Shown here: positions 1 through 7,783 of the stretch, one piece after another
How the letters are laid out: every line of letters starts with the position of its first letter
Numbering within the stretch: the stretch's first letter is position 1
From: JAADHI01 sp964451325
GTDB lineage: Bacteria > Nitrospirota > Nitrospiria > SBBL01 > JAADHI01
DNA: 47,279 nt
Assembly: GCA_964451325.1 (NCBI GenBank)
Contig: CAYVHO010000020.1
Span: forward strand, 1-47,279
Direction of reading: 5' to 3'
Notes under the pieces: generated by a model
What the model was told of the DNA's origin: nothing
Database searches by the model: none
What the model saw: only the letters and a program-made list of their open reading frames with translations
Program-made: the position numbers and the translations under genes

Positions 1-157
1 GAATAAACCTTTTTAAAATCATTAACTTATGACTCTTTCAGCAAGCCCTAATTATTATTAAGGGAAAAAATATTACGATTTCGACGAATGCCCAGTTTTG
101 TTCTTATGATAGGGCTAAGTGCTGGGATAGAAGAATAAAAATTACCGCACCCGACGC

Positions 158-811
158 TCACTCCCCCTCTGATTCGTCCGCCATTTTTTCACACACACCG
201 TCAATCAACAGATAAACATCGTCCTTTAAAAATCGGGTTGCACTGACTTTCAGATGCTCCGAGTTTTGAAGGTAGCGCAGGGTATTCCGATCAAATCGTG
301 CGCCGTAGACTTTTTCGACGAAGGGGGCGAAGCGTTCCTGACGTTTTCTGATTCGGGGGTTTTTGGAATAAATCATCTCCAGCAGGCGGAACCGCCCACC
401 CGGTTTTAAGATTCGGGCAAATTGTTGAATCGCCAAGGGTTGCAAGGTGTCCGGCATGACACAACAGATAAAGGTCGAAAAGACCCAGTCAAAGTGATTT
501 GAGGGGATTGTCGTCAAGAGGGTGGCGTCATCTTGTTTGAGGATGACCTGACATCGGGCCGCTCTCGCCCGCTTTTCCGCCCGTTTCAACATGTCGGGAC
601 TAAGGTCAATGCCGGTGAGATGCACATCACCGTGGTAATATTCTAGATTGCGTCCGGTTCCGACGCCCGCTTCCAATACTTCTCCACGGATATCTTTCAG
701 CAACTCCGGTCTCCACTGACGATATTGTCGCTCCCAGGGGTAATCCAAAATATCGTAAAAGTAAGCCGTGATGCTGTACTTGTTTTTGAGTCTTTCATTT
801 TCCTGCGACAT
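158..811 (-). CDS. Class I SAM-dependent methyltransferase
   Basis: This 217-residue protein has the Rossmann methyltransferase fold of the Methyltransf_11/25 type. Motif I is VLEAGVGTGRNLEYY (residues about 45-59), followed by the acidic residue of strand 2 (TGIDLSPDML), a DDATLL segment and FDWVFSTFICCVMP. LKPGGRFRLLEM is the usual post-motif III. There is no signal peptide, so it is cytoplasmic. It is the last gene of the run that starts at the merR gene, 20 bases after the barrel gene. The substrate cannot be read from the sequence: small-molecule, lipid or metalloid methylation are all possible. Its place behind a MerR regulator and an HMA protein makes a metal(loid)-linked role conceivable, but that is inference. 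Confidence 0.85.
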   Translation of the reverse strand: MSQENERLKNKYSITAYFYDILDYPWERQYRQWRPELLKDIRGEVLEAGVGTGRNLEYYHGDVHLTGIDLSPDMLKRAEKRARAARCQVILKQDDATLLTTIPSNHFDWVFSTFICCVMPDTLQPLAIQQFARILKPGGRFRLLEMIYSKNPRIRKRQERFAPFVEKVYGARFDRNTLRYLQNSEHLKVSATRFLKDDVYLLIDGVCEKMADESEGE

Positions 812-831
812 GGGTTTTTATGCCTGTATTT

Positions 832-1731
832 TTAAAACGAATAGCGAAAACCAAGCGAGGCGGTATAATCAATGCCTAATTGTGTGCCGTTTAATTCCTG
901 CACGATGGGATATTGAAACAGGGCTTCGATGATCAAACGCGGACCGGCAAGCATTTGCAAACCGGGAGATAAAAAAAGGCTTGCCCCGCCTGTGTTTGTG
1001 AGTGATTGTCCCCCGCTTTTGCTGCGTTCCTGGTAGATACCGTTTAACTCCAAAATGACGTTGAGTGTTGTGTCTTCGATTGATTTAAATATTTCAGGCA
1101 ACACACGATATTCAACTGCAACATTGTGTTTAATGAGATTGCCCAAACGCATCCCATTGGCTTCTGTATTCATTTTATAGCTCAAATCGTGATGCATGGC
1201 AAAACGATCTTCAATCAAGGTAAAAAGCGCACCCACGGTAAAATCAAATGACCCGCTGCCTAAAGCCGGATTTTTAAGCTCGTCGCCCGTAGGCAGTTTG
1301 ATTCCGGCTTTCCAGGCCAGACGCATTGTTTTTTTGAGGCCGTCTTTTATAAAAAAGGCTTTTTTGACCGACAATTGCAAATCCCCAATGCCTCCACTGC
1401 TGCTTTTTTGCCTCAGGCCCGCGCTTGTTTTTTCTGATTCGATTTTGAGCAGGGGTGCAACAACAGTGAAAACGAGTGTCGGGCTGAGACGAAGCGGAAG
1501 AATCAGGGGCGTATTATAAATCGTAACTTTTTTATTTTCAGGATCTGAAACGGCATTTCCCTCATTCAAAAGTGTGGTTTTTTTTGTGATACGCACAAAG
1601 GAGCGCAAAGCATTGCTTTCAAAACCGAGTGTCAGTGCCGTGTCGCCTTCAATCGGTAACGCCCAGGTCTTCGACGGGTTCACGAACAAAAGCACCACGA
1701 ACAAACACAACAATAAAAATTGTCGCTTCAT
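832..1731 (-). CDS. Outer-membrane beta-barrel protein, MetA-pathway/transporter-like
   Basis: A 299-residue exported protein starting MKRQFLLLCLF, with a signal peptide ending near KTWA. The body alternates polar and hydrophobic residues in strands such as LPLRLSPTLVFTVVAPL and GGIGDLQLSVKKAFF, and ends in the aromatic GFRYSF typical of barrel C-termini. The GDLQL and LPTGDE segments recall the family called putative MetA-pathway of phenol degradation. I chose the start at 1731 because its ATG overlaps the TGA of the upstream NHL gene (ATGA, translational coupling); an in-frame ATG at 1773 would lie inside that gene and lacks a signal peptide. Its cargo is unknown; the operon suggests metal or envelope stress. 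Confidence 0.8.
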   Translation of the reverse strand: MKRQFLLLCLFVVLLFVNPSKTWALPIEGDTALTLGFESNALRSFVRITKKTTLLNEGNAVSDPENKKVTIYNTPLILPLRLSPTLVFTVVAPLLKIESEKTSAGLRQKSSSGGIGDLQLSVKKAFFIKDGLKKTMRLAWKAGIKLPTGDELKNPALGSGSFDFTVGALFTLIEDRFAMHHDLSYKMNTEANGMRLGNLIKHNVAVEYRVLPEIFKSIEDTTLNVILELNGIYQERSKSGGQSLTNTGGASLFLSPGLQMLAGPRLIIEALFQYPIVQELNGTQLGIDYTASLGFRYSF

Positions 1732-2705
1732 TCTTCTTCGCCCGAAAATTTTTGGATTCTGTGGTTCCCCCAATCGACCACATAGATGTTGCCTTCTTGA
1801 TCGACCGCCAAACCTGTCGGACCATCGAATTGGCCAGATTGCGCTCCCTGCTCACCCCATTGATTGAGATATTTTCCCGCTGCATTAAAAACCTGCACCC
1901 GATTGTTATAAAAATCGGCGATGTAAACCTGCCCCTCTACTGAAAAAGCAATGTCCGAGGCCACCCGAAAGCGACCTCCCCAGAAACCCATACCGCCCCA
2001 TTTACGCAAAAACCGCCCGTCTTGATCAAAGACCTGTACACGGTTGTTATAGGAATCGGAGACGTAAATTTCTCCATCGGGGGAAATCGCGATTTTGGCC
2101 GGATAATAAAACTGATTTTCTTTTCCTTCCCCAAAGAGAAAATTCAAGGCAGAGCGCATGTTGTTGACCTTGCCTTCTTTGCCCCAGCTTAAAAGAAAAG
2201 TGCCTTCACTTGTAAATTTTTGAATGCGGTGATTGTAAAGATCCATGACGTAGACATTGCCCGCCGCATCCACAGCCAAAGCGGAAGGCGAATCAAATTC
2301 CCCTTCCACGTCACCAGGGCGGCCCCATTGTTTGATAAAGTCGCCCTGGTTTGTGAATTCCAAAATGTGATCCTTGTCGTAATCTGAGACATAAACCTTC
2401 CCGTCTGCACTGACCGTGATTCCTGTGGGTTTTTCAAAACGATCCCCATCGCCCCATTGCAAAATAAACTTTCCCTCGCTGTCGAATTTAAAGACCTTTT
2501 GCTGTCGAGCGTCTGTCACATACAGATACCCCTTCGGGCCAATGGCGACATCAAAGGGTTCAACAAGCTTGCCCCAATCGAATTTTTCTGCTCCCCAGGA
2601 CATTAAAAATCGGGGAGGCACTTCGGCCCTGGCCCATTGAACAAAACCAAAAAAGAGTAGAAAAAATGTGAAGAGCCTGAGTATTATTTGATGTTTTTGT
2701 TTCAT
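1728..2705 (-). CDS. Secreted NHL-repeat beta-propeller protein
   Basis: 325 residues with an N-terminal signal sequence (MKQKHQIILRLFTFFLLFFGFVQWARA) and about six NHL repeats covering the rest. Each repeat has the pattern P-x-G-I/L-A-hydrophobic, then NxYVxD, NxRIQxF and WG; examples are GNIYVVDWGNHRIQKF and GEIYVSDSYNNRVQVF. NHL propellers are usually ligand or protein binding scaffolds and only rarely enzymes. It lies 15 bases after the HMA gene and overlaps the next gene by four bases, so these products are probably made together and work in the periplasm or at the outer membrane. No catalytic residue set is visible. Confidence 0.88.
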   Translation of the reverse strand: MKQKHQIILRLFTFFLLFFGFVQWARAEVPPRFLMSWGAEKFDWGKLVEPFDVAIGPKGYLYVTDARQQKVFKFDSEGKFILQWGDGDRFEKPTGITVSADGKVYVSDYDKDHILEFTNQGDFIKQWGRPGDVEGEFDSPSALAVDAAGNVYVMDLYNHRIQKFTSEGTFLLSWGKEGKVNNMRSALNFLFGEGKENQFYYPAKIAISPDGEIYVSDSYNNRVQVFDQDGRFLRKWGGMGFWGGRFRVASDIAFSVEGQVYIADFYNNRVQVFNAAGKYLNQWGEQGAQSGQFDGPTGLAVDQEGNIYVVDWGNHRIQKFSGEEE

Positions 2706-2720
2706 TCAATCACGTCCCAA

Positions 2721-3065
2721 TTATTTTTGAACGGAGCCATATGTAATCTCTCTCGCGGTAAATCCCGCATCTTCCACGGCTTTTTTGAGATCTTTTTCCG
2801 CAATTTTTTTGCCTTTGGCGGCTTGAAGATGGGCAATGCCTTTATCAATGTCGATGTGGATTTTTTCCGCGCCTTCCAGGCGTTTTAGTTTTTTCTCCAA
2901 ACCATAGGTACAAAAAGGGCAGGTCAGACCATCAACGCGGATTGAAATTCCCTCTGACTTCCCTTGCGCAAAAGCACTTTGAACCAGCGGCATAAACATA
3001 AACACAAACGCTAGCGTCAGCGTCAGCCAAAAAAATCGGCTCCTTCCCAAATTGATTCTCATCAT
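2721..3065 (-). CDS. Exported heavy-metal-associated (HMA) domain protein
   Basis: 114 residues. A signal peptide (MMRINLGRSRFFWLTLTLAF, cleavage near SAFA, residue 33) precedes one HMA domain. The metal site is GLTCPFCTYGLEKKL with Cys49 and Cys52 (C-x-x-C), then the babbab pattern IHIDIDKGIAHLQ and AVEDAGFTA. Proteins of this fold bind Cu(I), Hg(II), Zn(II) or Cd(II) and pass them on; MerP is the periplasmic example. The start at 3065 follows GAGGACTTT, a good ribosome site; an in-frame start at 3113 has none. It lies 82 bases downstream of merR and just before the NHL gene. The CPFC core differs from the MerP-type core, so the metal is open. Confidence 0.87.
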   Translation of the reverse strand: MMRINLGRSRFFWLTLTLAFVFMFMPLVQSAFAQGKSEGISIRVDGLTCPFCTYGLEKKLKRLEGAEKIHIDIDKGIAHLQAAKGKKIAEKDLKKAVEDAGFTAREITYGSVQK

Positions 3066-3147
3066 AAAGTCCTCATAAGGGAATACGAGCCGCCTTACCA
3101 CTTGATCCTTCACATCACTGATTTAATCGCCATTTTGACATCCATGT

Positions 3148-3585
3148 TCATGATTCCGCTTTTGAAGCACACTGCCCCGATAGGCCAAAACGTCCTAAAC
3201 TGTCGAGAATGCTGCACGTTTTTTCGCTCTCAGAGCCTTTGCAACGCTGATTAAGCGTCATCAAGGCCGCCTTCATTTCTTGTAAGGATTGAATTTTCCC
3301 TTCGATATCCGCAATTTTCAAGGCTGTACGTCTCTTGACTTCAGATGCAGAGGTCGCCGCATCAACGCGCAAAGAAAGCAGCTCTTCAATTTCTTTCAAG
3401 GTAAAACCGAGCACCTGTGCCCCCTTGATGAAACGAATGCGTTCGATGTCACTGTCGGAGTACTGGCGATAACCAGTGGAATTGCCGGGGGGGAGAGGTA
3501 AGAGTAGGCGTCGATGATAGTAGCGAATGGTTTCGACATTCACACCACATTTTTTGGCCAAGCGACCAATGGTCAAAGGTTTCAT
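3148..3585 (-). CDS. MerR-family metal-type transcriptional regulator
   Basis: 145 residues. The N-terminal winged helix is classic MerR (LTIGRLAKKCGVNVETIRYY, residues 4-23; GYRQYSDSDIERIRFIKGAQVLGFTL), followed by the dimerisation helix and a C-terminal metal-binding loop. In MerR of Tn501 the mercury ligands are Cys82, Cys117 and Cys126. Here Cys115 and Cys124 keep the nine-residue spacing (RCKGSESEKTCSILDSL), but the equivalent of Cys82 is lost: the segment reads VDAATSASEV. That argues against a standard Hg(II) site and for another metal or ligand set, perhaps using Cys139. The start at 3585 is the conserved MerR N-terminus; the long open frame upstream to 3909 is not coding because it crosses the promoter. 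Confidence 0.9.
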   Translation of the reverse strand: MKPLTIGRLAKKCGVNVETIRYYHRRLLLPLPPGNSTGYRQYSDSDIERIRFIKGAQVLGFTLKEIEELLSLRVDAATSASEVKRRTALKIADIEGKIQSLQEMKAALMTLNQRCKGSESEKTCSILDSLGRFGLSGQCASKAES

Positions 3586-3591
3586 GACTTC

Positions 3592-3623
3592 ACTATAAAC
3601 GCCGTACCTAAGTACTGAGTCAA
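3592..3623 (-). promoter_or_regulatory. mer-type promoter and MerR operator
   Basis: On the minus strand TTGACT (3618-3623) and TATAGT (3592-3597) are separated by 20 bases, the over-long spacer expected of MerR-activated promoters. The spacer holds GTAC-TTAG-GTAC (3604-3615), which closely matches the dyad of the transposon mer operator. MerR proteins untwist such spacers when metal binds. The promoter fires toward merR and its downstream genes, so regulation is probably autoregulation in cis rather than divergent. Only six bases separate the -10 box from the merR ATG. Confidence 0.85.
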
Positions 3624-3727
3624 GTCTTTTTTTGTACGATAAAACTGATTTTAAAGGGACAGCAAAGGTGGGCCGAGCGGCAAACGTCTCTCGTTCACAT
3701 ACTGGTAAATCGAAAGGTGCAATCAGC

Positions 3728-4249
3728 TCACGGGGCTTTATGCTCAAGGAGACGCTTGACGGACATTCGCATTTCAGGGAATTTTTCTTGATTAAAACCA
3801 AAAAAAATATTTTGAATGATGCCTTCCGGGTCGATGAGATAGGAAATCGGCATGGCGCGGCCCGGATATTGTTGAATAATCTCGGCGTCAGGATCGTGTA
3901 ACACCACAAAACTCAAATCAAAACGGTCAGTATATTTTGCCGCATTTTTCTTCTTTTTATCAATGTTGATGCCAATGACTTCAAATCTGTCGGATTGGTA
4001 TTGCTGATAGAGTTTTTCCAATGCCGGCAATTCTTCCCGGCAAGGCGCGCACCAACTTGCCCAAAAATTAAGCAATACCACTTTTCCACGAAAGTCCTGC
4101 AAGCGGCGTGATTCACCGGACAAAGTGGGCAAAGAAAATGGCGCCGCCTCACTACCGATACCAGCAGTCGCTTGTGTCGGGATTAAAAATGGGTAAAAAA
4201 TAAACAGGACAATCACAGCTTTGATGTATTGGTTTATCCATCTTTTCAT
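3728..4249 (-). CDS. TlpA-like periplasmic thiol-disulfide oxidoreductase
   Basis: 173 residues, with an N-terminal signal or anchor (MKRWINQYIKAVIVLFIFYP) and a thioredoxin-fold AhpC/TSA-redoxin domain. The active site is FWASWCAPCREELP with Cys67 and Cys70. The cis-Pro region is GRAMPISYLIDPEG. TlpA/ResA proteins reduce disulfides in periplasmic partners such as apocytochromes or copper-site proteins. I prefer the start at 4249 because AAGG lies eight bases upstream; ATGs at 4255 and 4270 are also in frame, the last overlapping the upstream stop. It follows the DUF4266 and DUF3570 genes in one operon, a combination that recurs in many genomes. Confidence 0.88.
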   Translation of the reverse strand: MKRWINQYIKAVIVLFIFYPFLIPTQATAGIGSEAAPFSLPTLSGESRRLQDFRGKVVLLNFWASWCAPCREELPALEKLYQQYQSDRFEVIGINIDKKKKNAAKYTDRFDLSFVVLHDPDAEIIQQYPGRAMPISYLIDPEGIIQNIFFGFNQEKFPEMRMSVKRLLEHKAP

Positions 4250-4266
4250 CGTCATATCCTTCCCTT

Positions 4267-5466
4267 TCAAAAAATGATCCTCAGGGCAAATTGTGCCAGA
4301 TCCGCGTGGAAGCCCTGGGGTTCTTCAAGCCGGTCATAACCCACCTCCACATCAATACGTTTCAAGATTTGTGCTGGTTGTTCCAGAACGCGATAGATCA
4401 ATTTAATGCCATACAAATCCGTTTCAAAATCTCTGAGTTTCGGATTGGCGCTCATAATAGGCTCAAAACGACTGCGATCGGGTTGATAAAAATCAGCAGC
4501 GCTTTGATCGTAGTAGCGATAACGCAAACGTAAAATCAAGGGGTCGAAAAGATATTGATACAGCTTTAACTCTGCAGCATAAGAGCGCACACCCCAATCA
4601 TCCCGGTAATACGTTCCATTTAGATGGCTGGACGTCCGTGTTTCAAAGTAGCGGTTGAGCCAAAAAAAATAGCTTTGCCGACGGCGCGTTTCGGGATGCA
4701 CTTCCTGTTGTGCGGTACCACTGATCCTGACTTCCCGATAAGGACTCGCTTGATAACCCGCAACATCGGACAAACTTCCGCCAAAACGGATAAGCATTTT
4801 TGGAGAAAGCACTTGTGTCAAGACCAAGCTATAGTTGTGCGTGTTTTTATCCTGCGGCCAAATTTCGCCGGATCTGGGATTGAGGCTGTCCACCTCATCC
4901 TGCGAACGACTGAAAGCAAACAAAATATTGGTGTTTTGAAGGAATAAATCCTGTGAGATGGAAAGACCCAAAGCCTGAGAACGGTAATCATCCTCGTCAC
5001 TGTGGGCAGTGGATACGCCAAAGGTCGTTTTTTCAAGACGATGTTTTAGTCCGACCACAATCTCCTTGCGGACCTCCTTAAAACCGCCGCCATCCCCCTG
5101 TCGTACGGCGGAGGCACTGCTCACGGCATCCACAGCGGAAAAAATCTTTTGCGGCGCCAGCTTTTCATGGTCGTGTCCACCCTCCCTGCCCTCCGCCCTA
5201 CCCGCCCCGCCTGTATTTTTAGGTTTAAATTCAAAAGTTTCATGAATGTATTTGAGTGAAAGCCTGGTTTTTTCAGAGAGTCCCTTCCGCACAATGACCA
5301 TAGGACTGTTGACCGTAAGGCCATGATTATCCCGGTAATAATGTGTACGAAACGAAACCTCATCATCACTGATCTGCTGAGCGCTCAGGACTGAAAACGA
5401 CATCGTGAACAAGGCAAACGTACAAATCAGGATCAGATAAAATCGTCTTATTGCTCGCAGCCGCAT
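4267..5466 (-). CDS. DUF3570-type outer-membrane beta-barrel protein
   Basis: 399 residues. A signal peptide (MRLRAIRRFYLILICTFALF, cleavage near LSAQ) is followed by long alternating strands and a C-terminal YDRLEEP...FALRIIF. The opening VSFRTHYYRDNHGLTVNSP and the strand TTFGVSTAHSDEDDYRSQALGLSISQDL are typical of DUF3570 proteins. A loop at residues about 85-100 is rich in Gly, His and Glu. The gene starts inside the end of the DUF4266 gene (19-base overlap) and is followed by TlpA with a short overlap, so all three are co-translated. The trio usually also has an ApbE FMN transferase; none is in this window. Function of the family is not established. Confidence 0.8.
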   Translation of the reverse strand: MRLRAIRRFYLILICTFALFTMSFSVLSAQQISDDEVSFRTHYYRDNHGLTVNSPMVIVRKGLSEKTRLSLKYIHETFEFKPKNTGGAGRAEGREGGHDHEKLAPQKIFSAVDAVSSASAVRQGDGGGFKEVRKEIVVGLKHRLEKTTFGVSTAHSDEDDYRSQALGLSISQDLFLQNTNILFAFSRSQDEVDSLNPRSGEIWPQDKNTHNYSLVLTQVLSPKMLIRFGGSLSDVAGYQASPYREVRISGTAQQEVHPETRRRQSYFFWLNRYFETRTSSHLNGTYYRDDWGVRSYAAELKLYQYLFDPLILRLRYRYYDQSAADFYQPDRSRFEPIMSANPKLRDFETDLYGIKLIYRVLEQPAQILKRIDVEVGYDRLEEPQGFHADLAQFALRIIF

Positions 5467-5669
5467 CCGGCCCCCTCTCCACCCGTTCCCATTACCCCGC
5501 CTGCGCGTGCACGAAACAGATGGGTATCAAACGCGACTTCTGTTTCTTCCCCTTCCCCTGTCATGATGGGGTCAGCCAGATACTCCCGTTCCCAGGGTTG
5601 AACGACGACACAGCCTGAGAGCACAAAAACAAACACCCATAAAATCAAAAATGACTGGCATACATTCAC
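5448..5669 (-). CDS. DUF4266 small lipoprotein
   Basis: 73 residues starting at GTG. AGGAG lies seven bases upstream, which decides the start; a nearby ATG is out of frame. A hydrophobic signal ends in the lipobox LSGC with Cys20, then the family signature VVVQPWEREYLADPIM and a short tail rich in Gly and Cys (GEGAGCGCEQ). DUF4266 lipoproteins pair with DUF3570 barrels; the Cys/Gly tail could bind metal or be a redoxin target. It is the first gene of the DUF4266-DUF3570-TlpA operon and lies behind the terminator of the propeller lipoprotein gene. Confidence 0.85.
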   Translation of the reverse strand: MNVCQSFLILWVFVFVLSGCVVVQPWEREYLADPIMTGEGEETEVAFDTHLFRARAGGVMGTGGEGAGCGCEQ

Positions 5670-5720
5670 TCAAAAACTCCTGTTGATCTTGTATTAAAAC
5701 CAGAGTGGCGCGTGATGATA

Positions 5721-5754
5721 GAAGCCCGTCACAGCAAATACTGTGACGGGCTTC
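5721..5754 (-). terminator. Rho-independent-like hairpin
   Basis: A perfect 14-base-pair inverted repeat, GAAGCCCGTCACAG with its complement around a six-base loop, begins 17 bases after the stop of the propeller lipoprotein gene. The T-run after it is weak, so termination may be partial, but position and strength fit a terminator between the two transcription units. Confidence 0.7.
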
Positions 5755-5771
5755 AGGCAAAAACAAATCAA

Positions 5772-7247
5772 TTAACTGTGACCGTGTCCGCCATCATCAT
5801 CGTCAGGACTTTCAACATCGATCACACCCAGACCCGTGGGCGCACCGCCCACCTCCAAGGTCTCAACGACTGCAAGGACTTCTGTCTCAATCACGGAAAC
5901 CGTGGTCTCCCCGGTATTTCCGACAAAGAGAAAATGTCCGTCGCCCGTGGTGACCGCAACCGAACCATGACCACCCGCATTGCCCACTTTGATTTTTTTG
6001 AGCAATGTGTTGAAGGTGGCAGAAGTCGGATCAATGTCAATCACCGCCAACTGATCAATTTCAAGATCGGGCGTCCCCGCGCCGCCGCCAAAAGGCACAC
6101 CGCTGGGGATGTAGAGTCTTTTGCCATGCGGGCCAAAAATCAAGCGGGCAGGCCGCATATGCGGGATTGGGGTCTTCGCGATGATGCCATTGTTCGTGCC
6201 GGTATTCATCGTATCGATCACAGTCACCCAGCCCGTGGTTTCATCATTTGCAGGATCGGCATCGCCTTTGTCATCTTCGATCTGTCCCAAAATATAGATG
6301 TAACGACCGTCCGAAGGATCATCGTGCTGATGCCGGGTATGCAGTCTTGAAACAGCAGGGATCTGATCGTCCGCATCCCCTTTTTCAATAAAGGTCTGCG
6401 CGAGGGTGTTTTCATCGATCACAGAAATCGCATTGAGCGCGTCTCGTGTATTGGCATTGTAAATTTTGCCGTTGTGCGCGCTATAGTCGATGCCGTGCGG
6501 GTTATCACCGACCCTCACGGCAGCATTGTGCGGCAAAGCCCCATCATTCAAAATCGTTTCCAAATAACTGCTGCTCGCTGGATCGTTATCCACCACAGAA
6601 ACCGTGTTGTCGTGGATATTTGAAATAAAAACCCGTTTCGACGCAGTGGCAAAAGCGGCCTTGTGGTGACCACCACCCAGCTTCACCGTAATGCCACTTG
6701 TTGTCACATCACCATCGTCAATCGCGCTGTGCATTCCGCCCACAATCACGGAAGCGGAATCGGCCTCGACCGTCTCGGCACGGTCTCCATCATTTAAAAT
6801 CCAAACCTTCTTATCCTGATCCAAATAGAGATGGGTGGGCCGTCCCCCGACATCAATCGGGTGGTTATGATCGAGACCGTCCGTCGCCACATCCAGCATT
6901 TGAATTTGGGTTGATAAAGGGCCCGCACTCGGACTGCTCAAGCGGATATAGGCATTGCCTTCGCTAAAAACCATTTCTCCGGGCAAAACGGGAGCGGGAT
7001 TCCCATCACTACCCAGCAGTTTAATCGTCCCAGTAATGCCGGTCGGTGTTGCTTTTGCGTGATGGCCTGTCTCTTCTTCTAAGTGAATTACTTTGATTTC
7101 ACCCAATTCCGCCACGGAAATGTAGAGTTTTTCGGTCACATTCGACGCGCCTGCTCCGGCACTGACCACCGGGTTGTCGCTGCCGCTGCAGCCAAAAAAG
7201 GCGGCACTGGTCAAAAAAATCATGAACAATTGTTTCAGTGCTTTCAT
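5772..7247 (-). CDS. YVTN-type beta-propeller lipoprotein with His-rich tail
   Basis: 491 residues. The signal ends in a lipobox (AFFGC, Cys20), so the protein is lipid-anchored. The body is a seven-bladed-type propeller with YVTN/YncE-like motifs such as KRVFISNIHDNTVSVVDN, GKIYNANTRDALNAISVID and GDGHFLFVGNTGETTVSVIE. Histidines are clustered (EEETGHHAKATPTG, GGGHHKAAFA, HTRHQHDD) and the C-terminus is DDDDGGHGHS, which suggests metal binding or metal-linked context. A good ribosome site (AAGGAG) lies ten bases before the ATG. It is flanked by terminators, so it may be monocistronic. Propellers of this type bind ligands or partner proteins; no specific enzyme is indicated. Confidence 0.85.
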   Translation of the reverse strand: MKALKQLFMIFLTSAAFFGCSGSDNPVVSAGAGASNVTEKLYISVAELGEIKVIHLEEETGHHAKATPTGITGTIKLLGSDGNPAPVLPGEMVFSEGNAYIRLSSPSAGPLSTQIQMLDVATDGLDHNHPIDVGGRPTHLYLDQDKKVWILNDGDRAETVEADSASVIVGGMHSAIDDGDVTTSGITVKLGGGHHKAAFATASKRVFISNIHDNTVSVVDNDPASSSYLETILNDGALPHNAAVRVGDNPHGIDYSAHNGKIYNANTRDALNAISVIDENTLAQTFIEKGDADDQIPAVSRLHTRHQHDDPSDGRYIYILGQIEDDKGDADPANDETTGWVTVIDTMNTGTNNGIIAKTPIPHMRPARLIFGPHGKRLYIPSGVPFGGGAGTPDLEIDQLAVIDIDPTSATFNTLLKKIKVGNAGGHGSVAVTTGDGHFLFVGNTGETTVSVIETEVLAVVETLEVGGAPTGLGVIDVESPDDDDGGHGHS

Positions 7248-7296
7248 CTTACGTATTCTCCTTTAATAATCTAAATCAATGCATTTTTTGATAGTT

Positions 7297-7581
7297 TTAT
7301 TTTTTCCAAAATGACTCCCTCACAAACGGAGGGCCGCGAATATATAGAGAACATCCTCGACCCTCGGCACGAAATTCCCCATTGAGACGGCACTTCCTTT
7401 CAAAAGAAGGCATCAGGAACTGTAAGGGCGCTGCAGGCGCGACATGGACAAAGGTTAAAGCCGTACAAACCCAGTAACAAATGACCGTACTATGCTGAGC
7501 AGCGTGTCCCACCTGTGTGTGATGCACCCACACGTGGCGCGCCACGCTGCTCGGCAAAAGCACACTCAGGGAAAGATGCAC
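7297..7581 (-). CDS. Small His/Cys-rich exported protein with RGPP motif
   Basis: 94 residues from a GTG start. A hydrophobic segment (LSLSVLLPSSVA) is followed by HVWVHHTQVGHAAQHSTVICYWVC, a hydrophobic stretch and the end motif IRGPPFV. Small envelope proteins with a His/Cys cluster and a final RGPP-like motif are common in metal-responsive operons. A second member lies at 10488-10793. The start is uncertain: the frame is open further upstream and a basic stretch (KRKSKRSG) that would make a better signal-peptide n-region lies there, but no ATG or TTG is available. A non-standard start (ATT about seven bases after GGAG, near 7660) or a damaged start is possible. Function unknown. Confidence 0.55.
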   Translation of the reverse strand: MHLSLSVLLPSSVARHVWVHHTQVGHAAQHSTVICYWVCTALTFVHVAPAAPLQFLMPSFERKCRLNGEFRAEGRGCSLYIRGPPFVRESFWKK

Positions 7582-7673
7582 AAAAAGCAGGAGGTAAGTC
7601 GTCTGTGCAATCAGTCCGCTCCGCTTGCTCTTTCGTTTACCGCCAAATTGAGATAAAAAAATTGATCTGCTCC

Positions 7674-7723
7674 AAAAAAAAACACCCGCCGTGTGAGGGA
7701 ATTTCCCTCAAAACCAGCGGGCG
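7674..7723 (-). terminator. Branched intrinsic terminator
   Basis: On the minus strand CCCGC (7717-7721) pairs with GCGGG (7685-7689). Between them lies a second hairpin, a near-perfect dyad of TGAGGGAA and TTCCCTCA. Nine T residues follow (7674-7682). This terminates the barrel/TlpA/His-rich operon, whose last gene ends at 7879, and sits just upstream of the small RGPP gene. Confidence 0.75.
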
Positions 7724-7783
7724 TCGTGTTTACGGTGGTCCCTAAATATGAAATTGTGATGTTACAAAAGTGCTTTTACCGTT

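Noticed and set aside
1..157. Possible gene or terminator at the left edge
   Set aside because: No open frame, hairpin or T-run I could support; probably the tail of the methyltransferase transcript.
3586..3909. N-terminal extension of the MerR gene
   Set aside because: It would cross the mer-type promoter and overlap the TlpA gene; MerR proteins start at the residue chosen.
5712..6350. 212-residue plus-strand frame antisense to the propeller lipoprotein
   Set aside because: It runs through a terminator hairpin and mirrors a clear lipoprotein gene; its sequence has no domain pattern.
7674..7723. Branched hairpin as a riboswitch
   Set aside because: The T-run right after the outer stem and its place behind an operon fit a terminator better.
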